A DNA stretch of 64,000 nt from positions 308,336-372,335 of the forward strand of contig QQUE01000002.1 in assembly GCA_008501765.1 (NCBI GenBank), given 5' to 3'. The stretch is from Calditrichota bacterium. Its GTDB lineage: Bacteria > Zhuqueibacterota > Zhuqueibacteria > Zhuqueibacterales > Geothermadaptataceae. The notes beneath the pieces are model-generated. The model was given only the letters and a program-made list of their open reading frames with translations, was not told the DNA's origin and ran no database searches. Below, piece after piece: positions 53,294 to 61,610 of this stretch (position 1 is its first letter; the number at the start of each line of letters is the position of its first letter). The translations under genes and the position numbers were made by a program.

Positions 53294-53515
53294 TTAAAAA
53301 GGAGGCACTTCAATTATAATCGGGCAGACCGGTAATTTTTCCTGAAAAACATTGATTACACAGTGCCTATAATCCCATTCGGTGCGCTCGGAGTGCAATC
53401 TCTTCGTGGATTGCTGTGCATTGCATAAAAGCTATGCACTCCAAATCTACCAATTAAGACTTGACAAAACACTAAATGTAAATGAACTGAACACGATTTA
53501 AATAAGAACACCCTA
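53294..53515. other. Gap with palindrome
   Basis: Downstream of the efflux operon. A palindrome GGAGTGCA (53390-53397) / TGCACTCC (53435-53442) with further internal pairing is the only structure. It may act as the operon terminator, but no T-tract follows. Confidence 0.35.
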
Positions 53516-54631
53516 TCAACTTATCTTTTTATATCTCCAAAACATCAAGGAATTTACACAAACACCAAGAATTACAATTGCTGTAAACTGGGATTTTATA
53601 TCGGCAAAGGTGGCGCCTTTTAAAACCACACGGCGGATGATATCCACCAAATAAGCTGTCGGATTAATAATGTTAATCTTTTGAGCCCAGACTGGCATAC
53701 TGTCAGTCGAAGTAAACAATCCACTTAAAAGCACAAAAATAATCATGAAGAATAGAGTAATAAACATCGCCTGTACCTGATTATCGGAAACAGTCGAGAT
53801 TAGAAATCCAATCCCAAGCACCGCAAGCAAGTAAACTGAAACAACACCATATAAAAGCAAAATGCTGCCTTGTATGCCAAGATTATAGAGGAAAACCGAT
53901 ACGAGCAGGCCAAGTGTTAATTGAAAGATTCCGACAATTAAAAAAGGGAAAAGTTTGCCGATGATAAATTGCAGTTTGCTGATCGGGGTAACATTGAGTT
54001 GTTCAATAGTGCCCATTTCCTTTTCACGGACAATATTCAAAGCTGAAAGCATAATGCTCATAATGGTAATCAATATGGCGAGAACTCCGGGCAACATCAG
54101 CGATTTATAATCAAGATTTGGGTTGAACCAGTTGGATGAGGTAATCTTGATGCTCCTTTGCGTTATAGTTTCCCCTTGTGCAAGAGTAACGCCCAATTCG
54201 GCTGCATAACCGGAAAGTATATTGCCTGCGTAGGATGAAGCCAATCCTGCTATGGTGCCATTGATAGCGTTTACGGTTATTGCCATTCTTGGATGGTTGT
54301 TGTTGTAAATATCTTTTTCAAACGCTTCAGGTATTTCAATAATAATATCGGTTTTTCCGCTTTCAAGGTTTTGAAATGCTTCTTTCGCAGATGTGGTAAA
54401 ATCATTCAGAATAAAATAATTTGAGGCGGTAAGTCTATTCACAATCATTTGTGAGGTCGTGGTGTGGTCTCGGTCGACGATGCCAAGCGATATGTTTTTC
54501 ATGTCGTTATTGGCAGCATAAACTAACACTATCAGCTCCACTACCGGTAACATGATAATCAGTTCCAATATGATTTTGTTTCTGAAAATTTGCAGAAATT
54601 CTTTTTTGATTAATGCTATTATTGTTCTCAT
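53516..54631 (-). CDS. ABC-2 efflux permease (YbhR-like)
   Basis: A 371-residue permease: one N-terminal helix, a large periplasmic domain (about 45-165) and five further helices. LKKEF-like start (MRTIIALIKKEFLQIFRNK), LNIVREKEMGTIEQLNVTPIS and GLFTSTDSMPVWAQKINIINP match the ABC-2 family. It pairs with the neighbouring permease to form the channel of a drug or metabolite exporter. It is the last gene of the six-gene operon. Confidence 0.92.
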   Translation of the reverse strand: MRTIIALIKKEFLQIFRNKIILELIIMLPVVELIVLVYAANNDMKNISLGIVDRDHTTTSQMIVNRLTASNYFILNDFTTSAKEAFQNLESGKTDIIIEIPEAFEKDIYNNNHPRMAITVNAINGTIAGLASSYAGNILSGYAAELGVTLAQGETITQRSIKITSSNWFNPNLDYKSLMLPGVLAILITIMSIMLSALNIVREKEMGTIEQLNVTPISKLQFIIGKLFPFLIVGIFQLTLGLLVSVFLYNLGIQGSILLLYGVVSVYLLAVLGIGFLISTVSDNQVQAMFITLFFMIIFVLLSGLFTSTDSMPVWAQKINIINPTAYLVDIIRRVVLKGATFADIKSQFTAIVILGVCVNSLMFWRYKKIS

Positions 54632-54655
54632 TATATTTTTTCTATTTACGTGAAA

Positions 54656-55762
54656 TTACGCAATTGTTTTTCTGAACCGAACAATGCTTACCCTTACGAA
54701 AATAATTATCATAACTGTGAGCATGGTCAGTTGCAACCATACATCGACAAAACCTGTTCCCTTAATCATGACCGATTTAATTGCTTCAATAAACCATTTG
54801 GCTGGAGATATCTGACAAACGATCTGCAAAGCCAGTGGCATATTTTCTATTGGATAAATAAAACCTGAAAGCAGGATGGTGGGCAGAAACAGGATTACTA
54901 TTGAAACAATCAGGGCTATTTGCTGTGTGCTCGAAAACGCCGATATCATAATGCCCAGCGAGGTTGCCGCAAACAAAAAAACCAGGCAAACAAGAAACAA
55001 TAGTAAAAAACTGCCTTTAATTGGCATGCCGAAAATAAATACACTCAAAACCAGTATAATTAACGTGTCAATAAATGATATCACCAAATAAGGCACAACT
55101 TTACCAATTATGATAGTCATGGGGCTTAAAGGCGATACAGTTATGACCCGCATCGTACCCGTTTCTTTTTCACGTGCCAATGAAACTGCTGTCATCATAC
55201 AGGCGATAAGCATTAAAATAAGCGCCAGCACGCCGGGTACAAACATATATACCCCTTTCAGCTCTTTATTGTAAAGCATTTTGACTGTTGTCTCAAACAA
55301 AGGTTTTTGTACCGGGGCTTTTACAATCTCTTTTTGGTAATCCTGAATTATTGATGATGCATAATTTGTAAGGGCTACCGCTGAGTTTAAATCTGATGCA
55401 TCGGCAATCAATTGAATTGTAACTTTATTATCGTGGTAATAGCTCTCGGCAAACCGGTTTGGAAACACCACAGCCAACTTGATTTTCCCATCTCGGAATA
55501 CTTCCTGGAGTTCCTTGTTAGTATGCAAACTCACTTCCTGAATAAAGTAACCCGATGATACCAGTTTGTTTGTTAAACCGATTGAAAGTTCGTCGTGTGC
55601 ATTATCCAAAATTGCAATCTTAGCATCCTTGATATCGTTTGTAATTGCATAACCAAACAATATTACCAGCACGACCGGCATGGCAAACAGGATTAGCAGA
55701 GCCCGTTTATCGCGCAAAATGTGCCGGAATTCTTTTTTAATAAATGAATTTAATTCGTTCAT
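54656..55762 (-). CDS. ABC-2 efflux permease (YbhS-like)
   Basis: A 368-residue permease with the same plan as its neighbour: KKEFRHILRDKRALLILFAMP, a periplasmic domain, then SLAREKETGTMRVITVSPLS, SGFIYPIENMPLALQIVCQI and PAKWFIEAIKSVMIKG. The two permeases presumably form a heterodimer with the two ATPases below. Genes are spaced by 24 and six bases. Confidence 0.92.
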   Translation of the reverse strand: MNELNSFIKKEFRHILRDKRALLILFAMPVVLVILFGYAITNDIKDAKIAILDNAHDELSIGLTNKLVSSGYFIQEVSLHTNKELQEVFRDGKIKLAVVFPNRFAESYYHDNKVTIQLIADASDLNSAVALTNYASSIIQDYQKEIVKAPVQKPLFETTVKMLYNKELKGVYMFVPGVLALILMLIACMMTAVSLAREKETGTMRVITVSPLSPMTIIIGKVVPYLVISFIDTLIILVLSVFIFGMPIKGSFLLLFLVCLVFLFAATSLGIMISAFSSTQQIALIVSIVILFLPTILLSGFIYPIENMPLALQIVCQISPAKWFIEAIKSVMIKGTGFVDVWLQLTMLTVMIIIFVRVSIVRFRKTIA

Positions 55763-55768
55763 AATTTA

Positions 55769-56503
55769 TTATTTGGTTGATGTTCCTCTTGCCAATTTGT
55801 AAAAGACTTCATCCATTGTGGCTGCCTTAAACTGTGACTTCAGGATATCCGGTGTGTCGAGGGCTTCAATTTTACCATCGACCATTATCGAAATCCGGTC
55901 GCAGTATTCGGCTTCATCCATATAGTGCGTTGTTACAAAAACAGTGGTTCCTTCATCGGCTGTTTCATAAATTAAATCCCAGAATTGACGGCGGGTAATC
56001 GGATCAACCCCACCGGTCGGCTCATCGAGAAAAACGATTTTAGGATCGTGAATTAATGCCAGCGAGAACGCCAATTTTTGCTTCCATCCCAAAGGAAGGG
56101 AATGTACAAGTTTATCAGCTTCCGAATGAAGCTGCAACCTTGTCAGTAATTGCTCGGTTTTCTCTTTAATCTGATAGTCTGATAAACCATACACCGTACT
56201 GTAAAAACTGATATTTTCACGAATAGTCAAATCTTCGTAGAGCGAGAATTTCTGGCTCATATAGCCAATGTTTTTTTTGATTTTTTCCGTATGTTTAAAA
56301 ACATCGAAACCGGCAACTTCAGCCTTGCCCGATGTCGGGTGCAGCAATCCGCACAGTATGCGAATTGCTGTGGTTTTACCAGCCCCGTTGGCTCCAAGGA
56401 AACCAAAGATTTCGCCTTTTTGTACTTCAAATGAAATGTGATCGACTGCGGTAAATGCGCCGAACGTTTTTGTTAAATTATCCGTTACAATTGTTATTTC
56501 CAT
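55769..56503 (-). CDS. ABC transporter ATPase, second half of a YbhF-type pair
   Basis: A 244-residue ATPase. Walker A is GFLGANGAGKTTAIRIL, Walker B is KIVFLDEPTGGVDP, and the H-loop is in VFVTTHYMDEAEYCD. The signature reads LPLGWKQKLA rather than LSGGQ, as in the C-terminal half of E. coli YbhF. In E. coli the two ATPase domains are one polypeptide; here they are separate genes, one base apart. Confidence 0.93.
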   Translation of the reverse strand: MEITIVTDNLTKTFGAFTAVDHISFEVQKGEIFGFLGANGAGKTTAIRILCGLLHPTSGKAEVAGFDVFKHTEKIKKNIGYMSQKFSLYEDLTIRENISFYSTVYGLSDYQIKEKTEQLLTRLQLHSEADKLVHSLPLGWKQKLAFSLALIHDPKIVFLDEPTGGVDPITRRQFWDLIYETADEGTTVFVTTHYMDEAEYCDRISIMVDGKIEALDTPDILKSQFKAATMDEVFYKLARGTSTK

Positions 56504-56504
56504 A

Positions 56505-57419
56505 TCAGGCTGTTTTCCGCATTAGTTCGATAAAACAATCTTCAATCCCGGCGCTGATTTTAGCGACTTGTATTTCCGGATGCCCATTCTCATTTAAATA
56601 ATCTGAAATTTCCTTTGCAGAAACAGATTCATTCTTCGCTGCCAGATGAACGGATTGACCAAAAAAATAACAACTATATGCCTGATCGAATCGGCGCAAT
56701 GTATTTATTAGCTTCCGTTGATGAGTGCTTTTAACAGAAAATAGCGGTTTGTTAAAGGCTTTTGTAATATTGGATGGTGTATCGATGGCCATAATCTTGC
56801 CTTCTTGCATGAGTGCAATGCGCTCGCAAAGGATTGCTTCATCCATATAAGGCGTAGAAACAAGGATGGTAATTCCTTTTCGTTTTAAATTTTTTAACAT
56901 ATTCCAAAATTCATTTCTGGAAACAGGGTCGACACCAGTGGTTGGTTCATCAAGAAATAACACCCTGGGCTGATGGACCAATGCGCAACACAAAGCCAGT
57001 TTTTGTTTCATCCCCCCGGATAGTTTCCCGGCAGGACGGTCTTTGAATGGCTCAATTTGCACCCAGATATCCTTTATCAGTTCGTAATTATCTTCAATAG
57101 TTCCCCCAAAAATGCTGGCAAAAAAATCGAGGTTTTCATAGACGGTCAAATCCATGTAAAGTGAGAAACGGCCAGGCATATAGCCGACTATTTTGCGGAT
57201 TTTCTTGTAATCTTTCTCCACGTCCAGCCCTTCAATCCTGGCGGTTCCGCTGTCGGATTTAGACAGTGTGACAAGGATATCAAACAGGGTGGATTTTCCA
57301 GCACCATCCGCACCGATCAGACCAAAAACTTCGCCTGCTTCAACATTCAGGTTAATAGTCTGTAATGCCTTTTTACTGCCGAAGGATTTTGATATATTGT
57401 TTATTTCAATTGAGTTCAT
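56505..57419 (-). CDS. ABC transporter ATPase, first half of a YbhF-type pair
   Basis: A 304-residue ATPase. Walker A is GLIGADGAGKSTLFDIL, the signature is LSGGMKQKLALCCAL, Walker B is RVLFLDEPTTGVDP, and the H-loop position is replaced (VSTPYMDEAILCE, Pro instead of His). That makes this site possibly weak in hydrolysis, so the two ATPases may be non-equivalent. The C-terminal 70 residues form a substrate-side domain typical of YbhF-like proteins. Confidence 0.93.
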   Translation of the reverse strand: MNSIEINNISKSFGSKKALQTINLNVEAGEVFGLIGADGAGKSTLFDILVTLSKSDSGTARIEGLDVEKDYKKIRKIVGYMPGRFSLYMDLTVYENLDFFASIFGGTIEDNYELIKDIWVQIEPFKDRPAGKLSGGMKQKLALCCALVHQPRVLFLDEPTTGVDPVSRNEFWNMLKNLKRKGITILVSTPYMDEAILCERIALMQEGKIMAIDTPSNITKAFNKPLFSVKSTHQRKLINTLRRFDQAYSCYFFGQSVHLAAKNESVSAKEISDYLNENGHPEIQVAKISAGIEDCFIELMRKTA

Positions 57420-57421
57420 GG

Positions 57422-58327
57422 CTATTTTGATAAGAGTTGTACTTCGCCTGGCATGCCTATTTTTATAGCACCATCGTTGGCCACCATTACTTTTACAGCA
57501 TACACCAGATTAACACGCTCGTCTTTAGTCTGAATTACTTTTGGGGCAAATTCTGCCTTGGCCGAAACCCAGGTTACTGTGCCATTGTATTCTTTGTATT
57601 TGCCATCGGGAGCATCTATAAGAACTGTGACTTGTTGACCAATTTGAACCTTTGAGATTTGGTCGCCGGAGAAATAGGCACGTAATATTATATTTTTTAT
57701 ATCTGCAATTTTGTAAAGCGGTTTACCTTGCATCGCCAATTCACTTTCCTGTGCGAACTTTGATAAAACCGTACCTTCGATCGGATTAACTATTTTACTT
57801 TTTTGGATCAGGTCTTCAAATTGGCGGATCTGCGCTTTCAGAGGTTCTATTTCGGCCAGAGTTCCCTTGGTTTGGATATTTAATGATGAATTTGTGGCAC
57901 TTATCTGTCGTTGAATTAATTGTATTTGTGCATTGATATCATCCAATTGTTTGGTGGTTGCAGCTTGCGATTTTACAAGGTTAATTATTCTGGTCTTTTC
58001 GATTTTGGCTGTGCCTAACTGTGTATTCAACACATTAATTTGCGATGCTACATCAGGAAGTTTGGTATAAAGGGCATTGATTGTTGCTTGTAGTTGGACT
58101 TTTTTAAGATATAACTGGAGTGTATCGATATAACCAACATTATCGCCGGCCTTCAGAAAGGTACCTTCTTCAATGTCGAACTTCATTATTTTACCGGAGC
58201 CTTCTGCAGATACAGTAATCTCAACAGCCTCAAAGTTGCCGTAGGCATCTGATTTAATTCTACCATCGCCACACGATGCAAGTAGCGCTACTCCGGCGGT
58301 AGCTAAAAACAAATTCATTATCTTCAT
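57422..58327 (-). CDS. Periplasmic adaptor (HlyD/YbhG-like) lipoprotein
   Basis: A 301-residue membrane-fusion protein with lipobox ALLASC. Lipoyl/barrel-sandwich halves (GSGKIMKFDIEEGTFLKAGD and IVNPIEGTVLSKFAQESE) flank a coiled-coil hairpin (about 75-170), followed by a beta barrel ending PGEVQLL. It links the inner-membrane transporter to the TolC-like channel encoded next door. Confidence 0.93.
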   Translation of the reverse strand: MKIMNLFLATAGVALLASCGDGRIKSDAYGNFEAVEITVSAEGSGKIMKFDIEEGTFLKAGDNVGYIDTLQLYLKKVQLQATINALYTKLPDVASQINVLNTQLGTAKIEKTRIINLVKSQAATTKQLDDINAQIQLIQRQISATNSSLNIQTKGTLAEIEPLKAQIRQFEDLIQKSKIVNPIEGTVLSKFAQESELAMQGKPLYKIADIKNIILRAYFSGDQISKVQIGQQVTVLIDAPDGKYKEYNGTVTWVSAKAEFAPKVIQTKDERVNLVYAVKVMVANDGAIKIGMPGEVQLLSK

Positions 58328-58332
58328 ATTCT

Positions 58333-59637
58333 TTAAATCTTTCCTTTTAATGAATTGTAATTGATGATGGATTGCATTAATTGGATTTCATGCAATTTCA
58401 ATTTCAGCTTCGCCTGGTTTTCGGCATTTAATTCTGCGATATAGTCGTTTGAGGTGCTGACACCGTTGGCAAGCTTTACAGATTCTGTTTCTTTAATGCC
58501 AGTACGTTTGGCTATAATTGACTTGTCTTTTTCAATAAGTTGCTGGTATTTGTCTATTTCGATTGCCTGCTGGATTAATTGCATTTTATTATTGCGTGCA
58601 AAATCTGCTCTTTTAGCATCAATTAAGGACTGTTGGTTGGCAACCACTTTTTTTTCATACTGCGTACTTAGCCAATTGGTTAATGGAATTGAGAGTTTTA
58701 CGCCTGCGATCCCATACCATTTAAAATCGTTGCTGAGCATATTCAGCCCGGGACGCCCATAGCCCCCATTGGCAAAAAGGTAAATTTTGGGCATGTTCCT
58801 GGTATTTATCAGTGCTGACCGGCGTTGCAACTTGACCTTTTGCATATCGAACAGTTTAAATTCCGAACGGTTCGAGGTGTTATCCTGCAGATTGGCTTCG
58901 ATGGCAGGGGGTGCAAAATAAATTTTTTCCGAAAGCTCTTTTCCCAAAAGAATTGAAAGCATGTTAATAGCGCTTTTCTTGTTCGAATTAAGTTCGATCA
59001 GTTTTTGGTCGGCTTTCATGCGCTCTGCCTGCAAAATATCCACATTACTTTTTAGTGCAATACCATTTTGCAGCATGGCTGACAGATTTGTGATATTGGT
59101 GGAAATGTCATTTTTAAGCAATTCAACCAAGCGAATGTTTTCGTTAAAAAGTAATACACTTAGATACAAGCCATTAATACGCTCTTTTATCTGGTGCTCC
59201 TCTACCTCCAATTTTGATTTTTCCACCTGCAAACTTGTGCTGTAGAGTTGTTTCCGGCGGCTAATATAGCCTCCATCGTAAATGAGCTGATTAAGGTCAA
59301 TCGCTGCTCTGTATTGGTCTTTCGAAGGCGTCTCAATGGTAAAACCCGGCATCGTAATATCAAGCTGTGTAACATCCGACTGGTAGTTGACCTGTCCATT
59401 CAGTTCAAGTTGAGGGAAATATCCTGTATTTACACTATATATGCTTGCCTTGGCAACTTGCTGGTGCAGCGTTCTTTGTCTGGAAATAGTTGAATTGTCG
59501 ATTGCTAAAGTGTGACATATCTCCAAGGATAAACTGTCAAGTTGTTGTCCCTGCGCAAAGTTCTCGAGCCCCCCAAACAATAACACTATTGCAAGGAACT
59601 GAACACAGCTCTTCACTTTTAAAATGTTCATTTTCAT
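58333..59637 (-). CDS. TolC-family outer-membrane efflux protein
   Basis: A 434-residue protein with a signal peptide (about 1-29). Two long coiled-coil helical repeats alternate with beta strands (NTGYFPQLELNGQVNYQSD, FANGGYGRPGLNML, WYGIAGVKLSIPL). It forms the outer-membrane channel of the tripartite pump. It is the first gene of the operon, with the palindrome TTAAACAATTGTTTA 69 bases before its start. Confidence 0.92.
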   Translation of the reverse strand: MKMNILKVKSCVQFLAIVLLFGGLENFAQGQQLDSLSLEICHTLAIDNSTISRQRTLHQQVAKASIYSVNTGYFPQLELNGQVNYQSDVTQLDITMPGFTIETPSKDQYRAAIDLNQLIYDGGYISRRKQLYSTSLQVEKSKLEVEEHQIKERINGLYLSVLLFNENIRLVELLKNDISTNITNLSAMLQNGIALKSNVDILQAERMKADQKLIELNSNKKSAINMLSILLGKELSEKIYFAPPAIEANLQDNTSNRSEFKLFDMQKVKLQRRSALINTRNMPKIYLFANGGYGRPGLNMLSNDFKWYGIAGVKLSIPLTNWLSTQYEKKVVANQQSLIDAKRADFARNNKMQLIQQAIEIDKYQQLIEKDKSIIAKRTGIKETESVKLANGVSTSNDYIAELNAENQAKLKLKLHEIQLMQSIINYNSLKGKI

Positions 59638-59705
59638 TCCCGAATTTCTCTATATACTGACCAGTTTTAGGTTTTTAGAAAATCAAATTAAGCAAAACAA
59701 GTGTA

Positions 59706-59721
59706 TTAAACAATTGTTTAG
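59706..59721. promoter_or_regulatory. TetR-type operator before tolC
   Basis: The palindrome TTAAACAATTGTTTAG lies between tetR and tolC. It matches the site before tetR, with the consensus TATTAAACAWTTGTTTAR. Confidence 0.65.
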
Positions 59722-59738
59722 ATGTTGTGTAAAAAATT

Positions 59739-60359
59739 TTATGCTTGAAGACCAGCAATTATAAAGTCGGCAATTGTGGACTTTCTTCGTTCCATTAAAC
59801 CACCATAATTCATTTCAGATAAATTAAATATTCCCGTAAACATCGGTTTCGCAAGAAAAGGAAATACGCATAATGCGTCAATATTCATGTATAATTCCAT
59901 AAATGATATCGGTTTCATTATGCCCAATTTGACCTCCTTGTCAATTTGCTTTTGGAATCGATTAAATATTTTTTCTACTTCTGAATTTCCTTTAAATTTA
60001 TCTGATAATCGTTCTGGATTGATCGACACTTCCGCAAAAATTAAACTTGCCAACTCGGGATTGTTAAGTAGAATTTCGATAATTTCGTTGACAAGTCCCC
60101 GTATTTTATCAAAAATTGAGCTATTATTTGCCAGAACTTCAAACAATTTACCATAAATCTGTTTAAATGCTCTTTCGAAAATAATGTCGAAAAGATTATC
60201 TTTCGAGCGGAAATAATAGTTGAGCATCGCCAGATTAATTTCGGCTTCGGCGGCAATATCACGCATGGTTGCGCCTTTGTAGCCTTTTTTTGTAAAGACT
60301 TTCATCGCAGCTTCGATAATTTTATTTTCTGTTTCCGCCCGCTGATTGTCCATAATCAA
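59739..60359 (-). CDS. TetR-family regulator (CecR/YbiH-like)
   Basis: A 206-residue repressor. The N-terminal HTH is IIEAAMKVFTKKGYKGATMRDIAAEAEINLAMLNYYFRSKDNLFDI in position (about 12-57). The ligand domain fills the rest. It heads the efflux operon, and two identical-type palindromes flank it, so it most likely represses itself and the pump until a substrate binds. Confidence 0.92.
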   Translation of the reverse strand: MIMDNQRAETENKIIEAAMKVFTKKGYKGATMRDIAAEAEINLAMLNYYFRSKDNLFDIIFERAFKQIYGKLFEVLANNSSIFDKIRGLVNEIIEILLNNPELASLIFAEVSINPERLSDKFKGNSEVEKIFNRFQKQIDKEVKLGIMKPISFMELYMNIDALCVFPFLAKPMFTGIFNLSEMNYGGLMERRKSTIADFIIAGLQA

Positions 60360-60368
60360 ACTCTTGTA

Positions 60369-60384
60369 TTAAACATTTGTTTAA
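60369..60384. promoter_or_regulatory. TetR-type operator before tetR
   Basis: The palindrome TTAAACATTTGTTTAA sits 10-25 bases before the tetR start, where bound repressor would block the promoter or initiation. Confidence 0.65.
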
Positions 60385-61094
60385 AACAAAAATATACACA
60401 CTTTTCCAATAAAGCAAGTTTTTTCTGTGATTTGAACTCTGTGGCAATTTTAAATTCAACATCCGACGGCTTTTGCTTTGCAATTAAAACTACTTTAGGA
60501 CATTTGTTTTTTTAAGGGAAAACAGGTGTGAATATTGAGAAATCTAAGCAGGGTTAACTCGTATCAAACTACGATACGCAACTCCTGATGTTGAACACGT
60601 AAAAACATTTAGGGATTCAATTACTTAGTTAGATAAATGGTTGTTACAATAAATTATATTCAAATCGATAACTCCACCAATTTTTCTCGTTACTAATATT
60701 CAATCAAATTCAAATCATAAGATTGTGAACCACAACCCCAAAAGCACCCCCCGTCATTCCCATAAAAAAACAAGCTTTCGCCCTGCTGAACAAAATGCAG
60801 GGCGAAAGCTGCGGTGTTTTACTATGCCCGAATAGCACATTTGCAGGTGTGAAAAAATTACCAGGATTTCGGGATGGCTGTAGGTGAAAGTTGATTCTGT
60901 TTTTGGAATTTATAATTTTTTTATATAAATTTTATGATTTCAATTAATAGAAAATGAAAATTTTAGCGGATTTAATTTAAAACAATTAACTAATACTGTT
61001 AAAATCAGTATTAGTTTTCCGGATTGCCAAACTATAATGTGCTTGGTTTATTGAGTGAGGTAATTTTCAGGAATCTAAAAAATGTAATTATGAT
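60385..61094. other. Long AT-rich gap
   Basis: About 700 bases with no gene I can support. CGTATC / GATACG at 60560-60578 is a small palindrome. The strong hairpin at 60773-60810 is listed separately. The stretch 60830-61094 is very AT-rich and should hold the promoter of the GNAT gene. Confidence 0.4.
60773..60810 (-). terminator. Orphan strong hairpin, terminator-like on minus strand
   Basis: A perfect 14-pair stem AGCTTTCGCCCTGC / GCAGGGCGAAAGCT with a ten-base loop is followed on the minus strand by TGTTTTTTAT. No minus-strand gene lies upstream, so it may end a small transcript from 60811-61094 or be a repeat. Confidence 0.5.
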
Positions 61095-61610
61095 ATGAAA
61101 GCACCAGTTTTTGAGTCAACACGTTTTAGACTTATTCCGTTTACCAAGTCAGAGTCAAAGATTTTTCACGAAATTAATACTGATAAATTTGTGCGGAAAT
61201 TTTTGTGGGATAATGAATCAATTACATTAAGTTTAGCTAAAGAAATGCTAATGAGAAATGAGCGGTATTTTTTAGATGATAAGTTTGGTTTGTGGAAAAT
61301 AATTTTAAATAATACTGAAATAATTGGATACGCAGGCTTGTGGTATTTTTTCAATGAACCACAGCCACAATTAATTTATGTTCTGTTAAAGGACTATACA
61401 GGTAAAGGTTATGCAACAGAAGCATCCAAAATTATAATAAATTATGCCTTTACAAAATTACAGTTTCAGTATTTAGTTGCTGCAATTGATGAACCCAATA
61501 TAACTTCCCAAAAAGTAGCGGAAAGACTTGGAATGAAATTTTTTAGAACAAAGAAAATAAACAATAATCCATTACTTTTTTATAGGATTGACAAGATCAA
61601 TACAAGATGA
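61095..61610 (+). CDS. GNAT acetyltransferase (RimJ/RimL type)
   Basis: A 171-residue enzyme: FESTRFRLIPFTKSESKIF, IIGYAGLWYFFNEPQPQLIY, the acetyl-CoA loop LKDYTGKGYATEASKIIINY, and AAIDEPNITSQKVAERLGMKF. The gene is far richer in A and T than its surroundings, a sign of recent transfer. Its stop overlaps the start of the sensor gene downstream by four bases (ATGA). Confidence 0.9.
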   Translation: MKAPVFESTRFRLIPFTKSESKIFHEINTDKFVRKFLWDNESITLSLAKEMLMRNERYFLDDKFGLWKIILNNTEIIGYAGLWYFFNEPQPQLIYVLLKDYTGKGYATEASKIIINYAFTKLQFQYLVAAIDEPNITSQKVAERLGMKFFRTKKINNNPLLFYRIDKINTR

